From Gemmatimonadota bacterium (GTDB taxonomy: Bacteria > Gemmatimonadota > Gemmatimonadetes > Longimicrobiales > Gaopeijiaceae), in NCBI GenBank assembly GCA_016209885.1, contig JACQVF010000060.1, forward strand, positions 36,636-100,635: DNA of 64,000 nt. Direction: 5' to 3'. Numbering within the stretch: position 1 is the stretch's first letter; every line of letters begins with the position of its first letter. Both the position numbers and the translations under genes were made by a program. Below are positions 25,439 to 35,700 of this stretch, one piece after another. The notes beneath the pieces are model-generated. The model had not been told where the DNA came from and ran no database searches. It worked only from the letters and a program-made list of their open reading frames with translations.

Positions 25439-27097
25439 CTATGCGGTCCCCGACGAGCTGAACGGCAGGCGGCGCCGTGCCGCGAGCGCCACGATCGCGG
25501 GAAGCAGCGCAAACCCCATGACCACCACGCCGGAGACCCGGTAGGCAGCGGTCCCTGAAGCCAGCAGCGGCATCCCCAGGAGCACGGCATCCACTACGTA
25601 ATGCGCGGCGATGCACGTCACGAGGCCGAGACGGAGAAAGGCAAGCCCGAAGACGAGCCCGCCAATTGTCAGCTCGATCCCCCGCAGGTAGACGGGAAAC
25701 ACCGGGTAGGTAGAGTGAGCAAACGCCCAGATCACGGCCGGAATCAGGAGGGCGACGAGCGTGGACTTCAGATAGCGCTTGACCAGCGAGATCCCGAAGA
25801 GCCGGTAGATGGCTTCCTCGGAGATCGCCGCCACCAGACCGATGGTCAGCGGCGTCAGGAAGGGAAGGTAGAGGTTGAAGATCTCCGAGTAGGGACCCTC
25901 CGCTGGAAGCCAGGCCCCCACGAACCGCTGCGCCACAACGTAGAACACGGTCAGGTACCCGAGAAACGCGAAGCCCAAACCGTAGCCGCGCAGGCTGGCC
26001 GCGCCGACCGCCGCATCGCGAAGGCGGCCGGACATCAGCGTGGAAAAAGCCGCCAGGCTCTGTGGGAGTATCTCGCGGCACAGGGACTCGCCGGACGCCG
26101 TGCCCAGGAGGACAAACACACCGTACGCCACCGCGAGGAGCAGTGCGCCGCCCACGGCGACGCCCACATACGCGGACCACGCCAGCGCGGTCGGATAGCT
26201 GAACTCGAGGACGGGCCAGGCCGTGGCCTGCTGCGCCAGCAGGAGCAGGGACACGAACAGCGCCAGCGCAACGGCGGGGCGCCAGCGCACGCCGTCGGCC
26301 CGGGACCGGGCGATGCCCAGGCCCATGGCGACGACCGCCAGCGCCACCGTCAGCACGAGCGTGACCACCGCGAGCGCGAGGCCCACGCTCGTGGTGCGCT
26401 CCATCTCGCGGCGGAACTCCTCCGGCACCTTGAGGAAATGCTCGTACTCGCCGATCTGGTCGCCCAAAACCTGCACTGTCAGGCGGACCGCGCCGGTCCC
26501 TGCCTCCGGATCGGTCCTCTTCCACTCGATCGCGGAGCCCCCCTTCTCCCAGGTGAAGCGGTGATCCGTGCGGTTCTCGCGCCTCTGCGTGGACGCCTCC
26601 ACACGCTCCCAGCGCGGCAGGTCCAAGCCTCGCTCCCGGAGCAGCGCCTCTGCGAGAACCAGTGCGGAATCCTGTGGCAGGTTCGCGCCCGCGGCGGCGT
26701 CGTCCACCAGGTGATGGTACTCGACGACCGTCCCGTCCAGGCCGACCTCCACCCGCCACTCCTCTTTCTCGAGCGGGCGGAACCAGCGGAAGCGCCAGCT
26801 CCACACCGGCACTTCCTCCCGCGCCCAGCGGCTCGCGTCTTCCAGTCCGAGGGTGCGCTGCAAGAACACGAGCGCGAGCGTCGATCCTCCGTATGCGGAG
26901 GCCTCGCGAAAGCCCTCCAGGTGCGTGCCGCGCTCCTCGAGGAACGCGACGGCCCGCACCCTCGCCTCGTCTCGCGTCACCCGCAGCGGCACGGATGCCT
27001 GCGGAAAGGCGTGATCGTAGAGCGCCAGGAAGGCGGAGAGACCGACGGCCCCGGCGAGGGCGAGGAGGAGGTCACTCCGGCGGAGAAAGGCTGCCAT
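25439..27097 (-). CDS. CPBP (CAAX-like) intramembrane metalloprotease
   Basis: A 552-residue membrane protein. The N-terminal third is an extracytoplasmic domain after one membrane segment; the rest has about 9-10 membrane segments. The C-terminal CPBP/Abi domain has all three glutamate-type protease motifs: EEAIYR near 425, FAHSTYP near 460 and HYVVDAV near 505. The family cleaves prenylated or other membrane proteins or acts in bacteriocin self-protection. The large N-terminal domain (about 35-215) is unlike the short classical CPBP proteins. Substrate unknown. Confidence 0.88.
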   Translation of the reverse strand: MAAFLRRSDLLLALAGAVGLSAFLALYDHAFPQASVPLRVTRDEARVRAVAFLEERGTHLEGFREASAYGGSTLALVFLQRTLGLEDASRWAREEVPVWSWRFRWFRPLEKEEWRVEVGLDGTVVEYHHLVDDAAAGANLPQDSALVLAEALLRERGLDLPRWERVEASTQRRENRTDHRFTWEKGGSAIEWKRTDPEAGTGAVRLTVQVLGDQIGEYEHFLKVPEEFRREMERTTSVGLALAVVTLVLTVALAVVAMGLGIARSRADGVRWRPAVALALFVSLLLLAQQATAWPVLEFSYPTALAWSAYVGVAVGGALLLAVAYGVFVLLGTASGESLCREILPQSLAAFSTLMSGRLRDAAVGAASLRGYGLGFAFLGYLTVFYVVAQRFVGAWLPAEGPYSEIFNLYLPFLTPLTIGLVAAISEEAIYRLFGISLVKRYLKSTLVALLIPAVIWAFAHSTYPVFPVYLRGIELTIGGLVFGLAFLRLGLVTCIAAHYVVDAVLLGMPLLASGTAAYRVSGVVVMGFALLPAIVALAARRRLPFSSSGTA

Positions 27098-27466
27098 CGA
27101 TGGCCTCCGCGCGTCGCGTCATTGCGTCATCATGGGTCACGACCTGAGCTCCGGCGTTGCTCGCGGCCTCCGCTCCCAGCCGGTGACCGCCGGAGCGCGT
27201 GACGAAACCTGGCAGCGGCCCGCGCGTTCGCCAAGGGAGGCGTCGGGGCGAGGAGGGAGCTTGGCCGCGCCGAACCGCGACTGGGGGAGGTTCAGCCCCG
27301 CCCCGTACCAAGGCAGGACCTGTACGCTGAACGAGCACCGAGAGCGTGGGCCGCCGCATGCATCCCGGGATGCCGCGCTTCGCGTGAGGGTTGACAAAGG
27401 CCGTGGGGCGGCGCCTCGTTGCGGGGTCGCTCGGGACCCTTTGGCTGCGGGAGCGGCGGTCATCTC
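27098..27466. other. Gene-free divergent region
   Basis: 369 bp between the CPBP gene (minus) and endonuclease V (plus). Both promoters should lie here. I see no strong consensus promoter, no repeat and no RNA gene. A weak open frame across it is rich in Arg and Pro and looks non-coding. Confidence 0.4.
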
Positions 27467-28153
27467 ATGAGGAAACGACTCGAGCATTCGTGGGACCTCG
27501 CTCCCCGCGAGGCCGCGGTCCTGCAGGTCGCCCTCCGGGAGCGGCTCGCGCTCCGCCCACCGCGAGCCTTCCGCCCGAGCCTCGTGGCGGGGGCGGATGT
27601 CGCCGTGGGGCCGGCGCAGCGGGGCAAGGGCTACGCAGGGATCGTCGTCCTGGACCTGCGCACCCTGGAGAGCGTGGACGAGGCATGGGCGGCCATCGAG
27701 GTGAGCTTCCCCTACGTCCCCGGGCTCCTCTCGTTCCGCGAGCTCCCGGCGGTGGCGGCCGCATGGGAGCGACTGAACGTGCAACCCGACGTCATCATCT
27801 TCGACGGACACGGGACCGCCCACCCTCGCGGCTTTGGGCTCGCCTGCCACGGCGGACTGCTCCTGGGCGTTCCCTCCATCGGGTGCGCGAAATCGCTGCT
27901 CGTAGGCGAGCACGGATCGCTTGGCGAGGAACGGGGCGCGAGGGCGCCGATCCGGGCAGGCGGACAGGTGATCGGTATGGCCGTACGCACCCGCGCGTTC
28001 GTGCGCCCCGTCTATGTCTCACCCGGTTCCGACATGGATCTCGATACTGCCGTCGAGCTCGTGCTGCGCGCCGCACGGCGTTATCGGCTGCCCGAGCCGA
28101 TCCGCCGCAGCCACGAGCTCGTCACCCGGCTCAGGCGCAGGATCCCCGCCTGA
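27467..28153 (+). CDS. nfi: Endonuclease V (deoxyinosine 3' endonuclease)
   Basis: Cleaves DNA next to deaminated adenine (hypoxanthine) to start repair. The 228-residue chain has the active-site Asp in AGADVAVG, the wedge motif YVPGLLSFRELP, and DGHGTAHPRGFGLACHGG with further metal ligands, followed by PSIGCAKSLLVGEH. The ATG at 27467 is preferred; an earlier in-frame ATG (27419) adds a glycine-rich leader without a match. It is followed 39 bp later by the transporter gene. Confidence 0.95.
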   Translation: MRKRLEHSWDLAPREAAVLQVALRERLALRPPRAFRPSLVAGADVAVGPAQRGKGYAGIVVLDLRTLESVDEAWAAIEVSFPYVPGLLSFRELPAVAAAWERLNVQPDVIIFDGHGTAHPRGFGLACHGGLLLGVPSIGCAKSLLVGEHGSLGEERGARAPIRAGGQVIGMAVRTRAFVRPVYVSPGSDMDLDTAVELVLRAARRYRLPEPIRRSHELVTRLRRRIPA

Positions 28154-28192
28154 GCGACATCCATCGCTCCACCACACGACACGAGGCCGTTC

Positions 28193-29683
28193 ATGAGCGT
28201 CACCTCGGCCCGACGCGAAGCTGGCCCCCAAGAGTCCCGGTCGGGTCTCGACCCCTGGGCTCGCGCCGAACTCCCGGCACCTCCCATGCCCCGAGGCCTC
28301 GGCTGGCTCGGCGTGGTCGGCCCGGGCATCATCGTGCTCGGCGCTTCCATCGGAAGCGGCGAGTTCCTGCTCGGACCCGCCGCGTTCGTGAAGTACGGGC
28401 TCACCCTTCTCTGGGTCACCGGAGCCGCCGCGTTTCTGCAAACCGTGTTCAACACCGAGATCATGCGCTACACGCTGGCCACGGGCGAGCCCGTGTTCAC
28501 CGGCTTCATGCGCACACACCCCAGCTCGACCCTGTGGGCATGGTTCTATTCGCTCCTCTTCTTCCTGCAGGTCGGCTGGCCCGCATGGGCCGGGGCGGCG
28601 GCGGGCGCGATCTTCTTCCTCTCGGCGGGCCGCATGGCGGGTCCCGAGGACGCGCACGCTGTTTATCTCATCGGCGTCGGCACGTTTCTCGCCTGCGTGG
28701 CCGTGCTGCTGGTGGGACGGCGCATCGAGCGCACCCTCGAGATCCTCAACTGGGTGCTCGTGGTCTTCATCCTCGGCGGGCTGCTGGTCCTGGGCCTGGC
28801 CCTGGTCGCGCCCGCCACCTGGCTCGCGACCGCCGCCGGCTTCGTGGGTCTCGATCCCGCACGCGGAGAGTTCGAGCTGCTGCCCGAGGGCGCGGATTTC
28901 TTCCTGATCAGCGCGTTCGCCGCCTACTCAGGCGCGGGCGGCGTCATCAACATTGCCCTCGGCAACTGGGCGCGCGACAAGGGGTACGGCATGGCACGGC
29001 TCGCCGGGTACATCCCCGCCGCGGTGGGCGGCGAAAAGGTGCGCCTCGCCCACACGGGCTTCACCTTCCGGCCCACCGCGGAGGCGATGGAGCGCTGGCG
29101 CGGATGGTGGCGCATCGTGCGTGCGGACCAGTGGGGCATCTTCTTCGCCGGCGCACTCCTCGGGATGGCCCTGCCCGCTGCTCTCTACGTGACCTTCGTG
29201 CCGGCGGGAACGGATATCCGCGGGCTGGGGATCGCGGCGGAGCTGGCTCAGCGCATGGGGCGCCACGCCGGACTCCTCGTCGGAATGCTCGTGAGCCTCA
29301 TGGGCGTGTGGATCCTCTTCAAGACGCAGCTCGACGTCCTGGACGGGACGGTGCGTACCGTCACGGATATCCTGTGGACAGGGAGCCGACGCCTGCGGGC
29401 ATGGCGCCGCGATGACGTGCGCATCGTCTACTACTCCGTGCTCCTGATCGTGGTGGTCTGGGGCATCGGGGCGAGCCGGCTGACCCAGCCTATTGTGCTG
29501 CTCCAGCTCAGCGCGAACATGGGCGGGATCGTGTTCATCGTCAGCTCCCTGCACCTCCTGTACATCAACACCCGGCTGCTCCCCCCGGAGCTCCGGCCAC
29601 CCCTGTGGCGTCGGATCGGGCTCGTGGCTACGGCGGCGTTCTACGGGGTGTTCGTGACCCTGTGGTTGACAGGCCTCGCCTGA
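28193..29683 (+). CDS. Divergent Nramp-family transporter
   Basis: A 496-residue inner-membrane protein with about 11 hydrophobic segments. The overall pattern GPGIIVLGASIGSGEFLLGP at the first segment and later GNWARDKGYGM match the Nramp (NRAMP/MntH) superfamily. The metal-binding motifs of true Mn/Fe transporters are not conserved: DPGN of segment 1 is GSGE-like here, and the MPH of segment 6 is replaced by a Gly/Ala-rich SGAGG. A cytoplasmic insert (about 280-310) is longer than in MntH. The substrate is therefore uncertain. It may share a transcript with endonuclease V and the amidohydrolase that follows 84 bp later. Confidence 0.82.
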   Translation: MSVTSARREAGPQESRSGLDPWARAELPAPPMPRGLGWLGVVGPGIIVLGASIGSGEFLLGPAAFVKYGLTLLWVTGAAAFLQTVFNTEIMRYTLATGEPVFTGFMRTHPSSTLWAWFYSLLFFLQVGWPAWAGAAAGAIFFLSAGRMAGPEDAHAVYLIGVGTFLACVAVLLVGRRIERTLEILNWVLVVFILGGLLVLGLALVAPATWLATAAGFVGLDPARGEFELLPEGADFFLISAFAAYSGAGGVINIALGNWARDKGYGMARLAGYIPAAVGGEKVRLAHTGFTFRPTAEAMERWRGWWRIVRADQWGIFFAGALLGMALPAALYVTFVPAGTDIRGLGIAAELAQRMGRHAGLLVGMLVSLMGVWILFKTQLDVLDGTVRTVTDILWTGSRRLRAWRRDDVRIVYYSVLLIVVVWGIGASRLTQPIVLLQLSANMGGIVFIVSSLHLLYINTRLLPPELRPPLWRRIGLVATAAFYGVFVTLWLTGLA

Positions 29684-29767
29684 CCCGTGCCGATACTCCT
29701 CTCACGCCTTGCCGGGAGCGGCCGAACGCAGCAGCATGTGGCAACCTTCCTGACGGAGAAGCATAGC

Positions 29768-31420
29768 GTGAGACACGACCGCATGGCTCCTCGCTCGACG
29801 GTGCGGACCCCGCTCCTGGCCGCCGCCGCACTGCTCGTCGCTGGCTGCCGGCCGCCCGCCGAGCCGGCGACACGCGGGCGCGCGTACGACCTGGTGATCA
29901 CTGGCGGCACCGTCGTGGACGGCACGGGCCAGCCGGGCTTCCGCGCCGACGTGGCGATCGGGGGCGACCGCATCGTGCGGGTGGACCCGAACGGGATCGC
30001 GCCCGCGGAGGCCGATCAGGCGCTCGACGCGAGCGGGCTCGTGGTCGCCCCGGGCTTCATCGACAACCACGCCCACATCTCTACGAACATCCACGAGCAC
30101 CCGCTCGCCGAGAACTTCCTGCGCCAGGGGATCACCACGATCCTGGCGAGTCTGCACGGCGGCGACGAGCCCTGGCCACTGGACGCATACATGGCGTCCC
30201 TCGAGATCGCGCCGAACGTGGGCTTCTTCGCTGGCCACACCTGGACGCGGAGACAGGTCCTCGGGGAGGAGAACCGGGATCCGGGCCCCGAGGAGCTGGA
30301 GCGGATGAAGGCGCTCGTGGAGCAGAGCATGCAGCAGGGAGCCCTCGGGCTCTCCACCGGGCTGCTCTACGTGCCCGCCAACTACGCGAAGACCGAGGAG
30401 GTCATCGAGCTCGCGAAAGTCGCGGCGCGCTACGGCGGGATCTACAGCTCCCACATGCGCGACGAGGGCCGCGGCCTTCTCGAGTCCGTGGCGGAGGTCA
30501 TCCGCGTTGCCCGCGAGGCGAACATCCCCGCGCAGGTCCAGCACCACAAGGCGTTCGGGCCGGGCCAATGGGGGTGGAGCGTGCGCACGCTGGCGATGAT
30601 CGACTCCGCACGCGCCGCGGGGCTCGACGTCAAGCACGACCTCTACCCGTACACGGCGGCGAGCACCGGCGCCAGCGTCATCTTTCCGCCCTGGGCGCTG
30701 GCGGGCGGCCGTGACTCCCTCGCCGCGCGTCTTACAGACCCGGAGATACGCCAGCGCATCGAGGAGGGGATGCGCGACCGCATGACCCACGAGTGGACCG
30801 GCAACGACCTGGCGCGAATCCAATTCCGCGAAGTCGCCGCCGACCCACGCTACAACGGCAAGACGCTCGCCGACCTCGCCCGCGACCGCGGGCTGCCCAA
30901 CACGGTGGAGTCCGGCATCCCGCTGGTGATCGAACTCCAGCTCAAGGGCGGGTTCAGCGCCATCTACCACGGGATGAGCGAGGACGATGTGATCCGCATC
31001 ATGCGGCACCCGTACGCCATGTTCGAGACGGACGGCGATCCCGTGGGCTACGGCGTCGGGTTCCCGCACCCGCGGAGCTACGGCGCGTTCCCCCGCGCGC
31101 TCGCGCGCTATGTGCGTGAGCTCGGCGTCCTGACCCTCGAAGAAGCCATCCGCAAGATGACGTCCATGGCCGCAGACCAGATCGGGCAGCACGAACGCGG
31201 CCGCATCGCGGACGGGATGTTCGCGGACATCGTCGTCTTCGACCCGGCGACGATCCGCGACCGCGCCACCTTCCTCGACCCGCACCAGTACGCGTTCGGG
31301 ATCCGCCACGCTCTCGTGAACGGCGTGCCCGTCATCCGCCAGGGCGCGCTCACGGGCGCCAAGCCGGGGCGCGTGCTGAAGGGGCCGGCACGACCCGTCG
31401 CCGCGACGGCGCAGCAGTGA
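29768..31420 (+). CDS. Exported amidohydrolase, N-acyl-D-amino-acid deacylase family (paralogue 1)
   Basis: TIM-barrel metallo-hydrolase related to D-aminoacylase, which removes the acyl group from N-acyl-D-amino acids. A lipoprotein signal ends in LLVAGC. Family features: DLVITGGTVVDGTG, GFIDNHAH (HxH), SSHMRDE and VQHHK (metal His residues), ETDGD (catalytic Asp), PHPRSYGAFPRAL. The usual Cys ligand after QGITT (GNCG) is replaced by SLHGGD. I take GTG 29768 for its GGAGA ribosome site; ATG 29783 is possible. Two more paralogues lie at 47.7 and 50.6 kb. Confidence 0.87.
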   Translation: MRHDRMAPRSTVRTPLLAAAALLVAGCRPPAEPATRGRAYDLVITGGTVVDGTGQPGFRADVAIGGDRIVRVDPNGIAPAEADQALDASGLVVAPGFIDNHAHISTNIHEHPLAENFLRQGITTILASLHGGDEPWPLDAYMASLEIAPNVGFFAGHTWTRRQVLGEENRDPGPEELERMKALVEQSMQQGALGLSTGLLYVPANYAKTEEVIELAKVAARYGGIYSSHMRDEGRGLLESVAEVIRVAREANIPAQVQHHKAFGPGQWGWSVRTLAMIDSARAAGLDVKHDLYPYTAASTGASVIFPPWALAGGRDSLAARLTDPEIRQRIEEGMRDRMTHEWTGNDLARIQFREVAADPRYNGKTLADLARDRGLPNTVESGIPLVIELQLKGGFSAIYHGMSEDDVIRIMRHPYAMFETDGDPVGYGVGFPHPRSYGAFPRALARYVRELGVLTLEEAIRKMTSMAADQIGQHERGRIADGMFADIVVFDPATIRDRATFLDPHQYAFGIRHALVNGVPVIRQGALTGAKPGRVLKGPARPVAATAQQ

Positions 31421-31630
31421 GCCACCGCAGGCGACCTTGCGGGTCGTGCGGGTCGCCGACGAGCGTGAGACCAGCCCAGGGCCGCGGGAGCGATCGCAGA
31501 CCATAGCCTCCAGAGACGGCGGACCACGCCGATCGGCGTCTACGGCGATGATCCCCGCGCTGCTGCGCTGCGCGGTTGGTGCGAAGATCGGGCGCCGCAG
31601 CGGCGATGTACCGGGCGGCCCCGGCCGCAG

Positions 31631-32611
31631 TCACGGGACATCGATCGTAAGGCAGCGTTCCTGCCCGGACCACCGGGCTTCGGTCCCGAATCCCGCGCAC
31701 AGCTCGCGCATCTTGTCGGCGATCTCCTCTGCCTCACGCCCGCGCGCCGTCCGTACCTGGAAGTCGCGGATGACCGTGGGGTAGAGTCTGAGCCGCTCGA
31801 CCCGCGAATCGTCCGTCCCCACCACGAACACGAACGACCGGTCGTTGCGCTCCACCGGATCCACGGCGTAATCGTCCACGAAGTCGCCGGTCGAGTACAG
31901 GATCGGGCGTCCCTTGTAGATCTCGATCCCCTGGAACACGTGGCAGGAATGGCCGAAAACGAGGTCGGCGCCCGCGTCGATGAGCGCGCGCGCGAACGGC
32001 GGGTGCGCCGGGACCGGCCGGTATCCCCAATTCGGTCCCCAGTGCGCGGCCACGATCACGAGGTCCACCTGCTCCTTCGCGCATCGCACAACCTGCAGGA
32101 GGTTCGTTGCCCGCTGGTCCTCGAGATCGACGGGTACGTAGAACACGCCCGCCTCGTGCTGCTCCGCCTCCCAGGCAGGCTCGTTGTCGGTGAACGAAAC
32201 CAGCTCGATCGTGCGGTTACCCGCGCGGCACACGGCGGCGCGGCACGCCTCATCCAGGTCGCGGCCCGCGCCCGCCCGGGCGATCCTGGTCCGGTCCAGG
32301 ATCTCCAGCATCTCGAAGAGGGCGTCGTAGCCGAAATCGAGGCTGTGATTGTTCGCCAACGACACGGCGTCGATCCCGGCGCCCTCGAGCGCCGCCACGT
32401 TTTTCGCGTCCGTGCGGAAGTGGAACACCTTCGGCGTCGCCGACCAGGGTGTGCCCCGGTCCGCGATCACGCATTCCAGGTTGCACACCCGCCAGTCCGC
32501 CGCCTGGAAGAGCGGAAGCGTGTCGCCCCACGGGTACTCCGGCGGCTCGCGCCAGAGCACCTCGTTCATGAGGCGGCCGAGCTGAACGTCGCCGACGAGG
32601 AGTAGGTTCAT
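31631..32611 (-). CDS. CapA/PGA_cap-type metallophosphoesterase-fold protein
   Basis: A 326-residue protein of the family named after CapA of poly-gamma-glutamate capsule synthesis. Motifs: LLVGDVQLGR at the N terminus, NLECVIAD, VSLANNHSLDFG, VIVAAHWGPNWGYRPVPAH and FGHSCHVFQGIEIYKGRPILYSTGDFVDDY, which carry the Asp, Asn and His ligands of calcineurin-like enzymes. No signal peptide is seen, and no other capsule gene is near, so a general phosphoesterase or hydrolase role is as likely as capsule work. Confidence 0.9.
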   Translation of the reverse strand: MNLLLVGDVQLGRLMNEVLWREPPEYPWGDTLPLFQAADWRVCNLECVIADRGTPWSATPKVFHFRTDAKNVAALEGAGIDAVSLANNHSLDFGYDALFEMLEILDRTRIARAGAGRDLDEACRAAVCRAGNRTIELVSFTDNEPAWEAEQHEAGVFYVPVDLEDQRATNLLQVVRCAKEQVDLVIVAAHWGPNWGYRPVPAHPPFARALIDAGADLVFGHSCHVFQGIEIYKGRPILYSTGDFVDDYAVDPVERNDRSFVFVVGTDDSRVERLRLYPTVIRDFQVRTARGREAEEIADKMRELCAGFGTEARWSGQERCLTIDVP

Positions 32612-32752
32612 AGAGCCGGGCCGAGACTCGACTGAAGAGGCTCGCGGGCGCGTCAGGATCCGAATCTCGCGCGCCGCGTCTCAGTTTGCGAGAGGCGCCG
32701 GTGTCGGCCTCAGCCCGGCGGATCAGGGTGCACGCACCGAAACCGGCAGGCT

Positions 32753-35700
32753 CTATCGCACCCGACCGACCGGCCGAACCCTTCCCTCCTCGTCAACCTC
32801 GAACAGGGGACCCCAGATGACGTCGTCGCGAAGCTCGATGATCACGCCGGGCGCCGCAGCCAGGGCCGGGCTCGGCACCGCGTAGGGGTCAGCGGCGGCG
32901 AGATTCACCGTGTAGCCGATGTCCCTCAGGGAAGCGATGCTGATGGCGCTGAGCGGATTCCCACCGATGTCAATGACCCCGGTCATGAGCTCGTTCCTCA
33001 GCACCGCTTCGCGCCAATGGGCATCCCGCGTTCCGGATCCGCCCGTGTTCTCCACCGGCACACCGGACGCATGGCTGCCGCCCGCGGCTCGGAACGATGC
33101 GATGGCGTTGGCGCCGCTGAAGTACGGGTCCTCCGTGCCGGCACCCACGAGCAGCCCGAATTGCCCCCACAACGAACCGATCCCGATGACGTGCCCGAGC
33201 TCGTGGAGCACCACGTCATTCAGTGTGCCCTCGGATTCCATGCGGCTCAGGTCGCCCGTGTCCACGCGGATACCGCCGATGACGGAGAGCCTCTCCACGG
33301 TGCGGATGAGACAGGGGCCTCCAGTTGCAAGCGTGCTTCCGGGGCCATCGATGGAGACGACCTGGACGAAGACCAACAGATCGTCCACCGTTTCGTTAAG
33401 CGCGGGATAGGCCACTCCGGCGCAGGTGCCCGCGGTGAGGCTAACGGGGATGTCGGGGAGCTCGCCCGTGACCGCCCTTGTCCATCGGGACACGCCGCTG
33501 TTGACCACTGCCTGGACGGAAGCGCCGACGCTCCCCACGTACCGCACTTCGATGTCGTAGACCGCTGGCGGAACCGTGGCCGTCGCCGTGAAGGTCACGG
33601 GGGACAGTCCCGCCACCGCTGCGGTGAGCGTGTTCGTACCCGCGGTGGGCCCGAGCGTCCAGCTCCCCACCGCCGCGGTCCCACCGCCGTCAGTGATCTG
33701 GGTTGCGCCGGTCACGGACCCGCCGCCCGCCGTCACGGCGAAGGTCACCGTTACCCCCGGGACAGCGTTCCCGAAGCGGTCGCGTGCCCGCACCGACGGC
33801 GGAATCGCGACCGGCGTCCCGACTCGCGCGCTCTGGCCGTCACCGGCGGCTTTCACGATCTCGGCGGCGGCACCGGGCAGGCCCACCGCCGTGAACACAG
33901 CCGGGGAAAGGCTCCCCACCCGCGCCTCGAGTCGCTGCGTGCCCGCCGCCGTCCCCAGCGTCCACGTCGTGCTCGCCCGGCCCGACGTATCCGTCTGGGT
34001 CGTCGCCGGGCTCGCCGTCCCAGCGCCGACGGTCACCACGAAGCTTACGGCTTCTCCCCGCACGCGATTGCCGAACTGGTCGCGCACCTCCACGACGAGC
34101 GGCGCCGGAAGCGCTGTGCCCACCGTCGCCTGTTGCCCGTCGCCCGAGACTTTCACGACGGAGGCCGGAGCGCCGGAGCGCGCGGTCGCACTGAACGTGA
34201 CCGGGGCGAGGCTCCCCGCCCGCGCCTCCAGCGTGTGCGCGCCCAGGCTAGGGCCCAGAGTCCAGGTCGCGCTGGCTCGACCCGACGCGTCGGTCTGGCG
34301 CGACGAAGGGGTCACGGACCCGCCCCCGCCGGTGACGGTGAACGTCACGGTCTCGCCCGCTACGCCGTTCCCGTACCGATCCTGCACGGCCGCGACGAGC
34401 GCGCTCTGCAGCGCTGCACCCGCCCGGCCCTCCTGTCCGTCCCCCGAGACCTTGACTAGCGCGGCCGCGGGCCCCGGCTTCGCCGTCGCGGTGAAGCGGG
34501 CCGGCGTCAGGTTCCCCACCCTCGCCTCGAGCGTCTGTGACCCGGCCGCCGTACCCAGTGCCCAGGCGGTGGACGCACGACCCGCCGAGTCCGTCTGCGG
34601 CGACGCCGGACTGGCCGAGCCGCCGCCCACCGTGACCGCGAACGTCACCGTCGCGCCCGGAACCAGATTCCGGAACTCATCACGCACCTCCACAACCGGC
34701 GCCGCCGCCAGCGCCGTGCCAACGGTCCCTTCCTGCACGTCGCCCGAGAGCTTCGCGATGGACGCCGGCGGCCCCGGCCGCGCCGTTGCCGTGAAGGTCG
34801 CCGGCGCAAGACTGGCCGAGCGCGCCTCCAACGCGTTCGTGCCGGCCACGGTCCCCAGCGTCCAGGTCGCCCTGGCCCGCCCCACCGAGTCCGTCAGCAT
34901 CGTGCCTGGCGTCAGGGAGCCGCCGCCCACCGTGACCACAAAGGTCACGGGCTGGCCGGGAACGCCGTTCGCGAAGGAATCGCGCACCTCCACGCTCACG
35001 GGGCCGGAAAGGACCGTCGCCACGGTCGCTTCCTGGCCGTCACCCGAGACTTTCGCCAGGGCGGCGGGCGGACCCGGCCGCGCTCGCGCCGTAAACGTGG
35101 CCGGCCCGACGTTCGCGACGCGAGCCTCGAGGGTCTGCGTCCCCGCCCTGGTCCCCAGCGTCCACGTCGTGCTCGTCCGGCCCGACGCGTCCGTCTCCGC
35201 GGACGGCGGGACCACCGAGCCGCCGCCGCCCGTCACCGCGAAGCTCACCGCGGCACCCGGCACCGCGTTCCCGAATCGATCGCGGACTTCCACCACCACG
35301 GGCGAAGCAAGCGCCCGCGCCACCGTGCCTTCCTGGACGTCGCCCGCCACCTTCTCCATTGACGCCGCGGGACCGGGGAGGCCAGCGGCAACGAAGGTCA
35401 CCGGGACGAGGCTGCCCGCCCGCGCCTCGAGCCCGTTCCCGCCCGCTTTCGTTCCGAGCGTCCACGTGGCCGCTACGCGCCCGGACGCGTCGGTCTGCCC
35501 GCTCGCCGGAGTCACGGACCCGTCGCCCGCCGTCACGGCGAAAGTCACGGTGACGCCGGGAACCGCGTTGCCGAAGCGGTCCTGCACCTCCACGACCACG
35601 GGTGCGGAGAGCGGCGCGCCCACGGCGCCCTGCTGCCCATCGCCGGAAGCCGGAAGCAGGCGCGCGGGCACCGCCGGCGTCGCCTGTGCCGTGATCTCCG

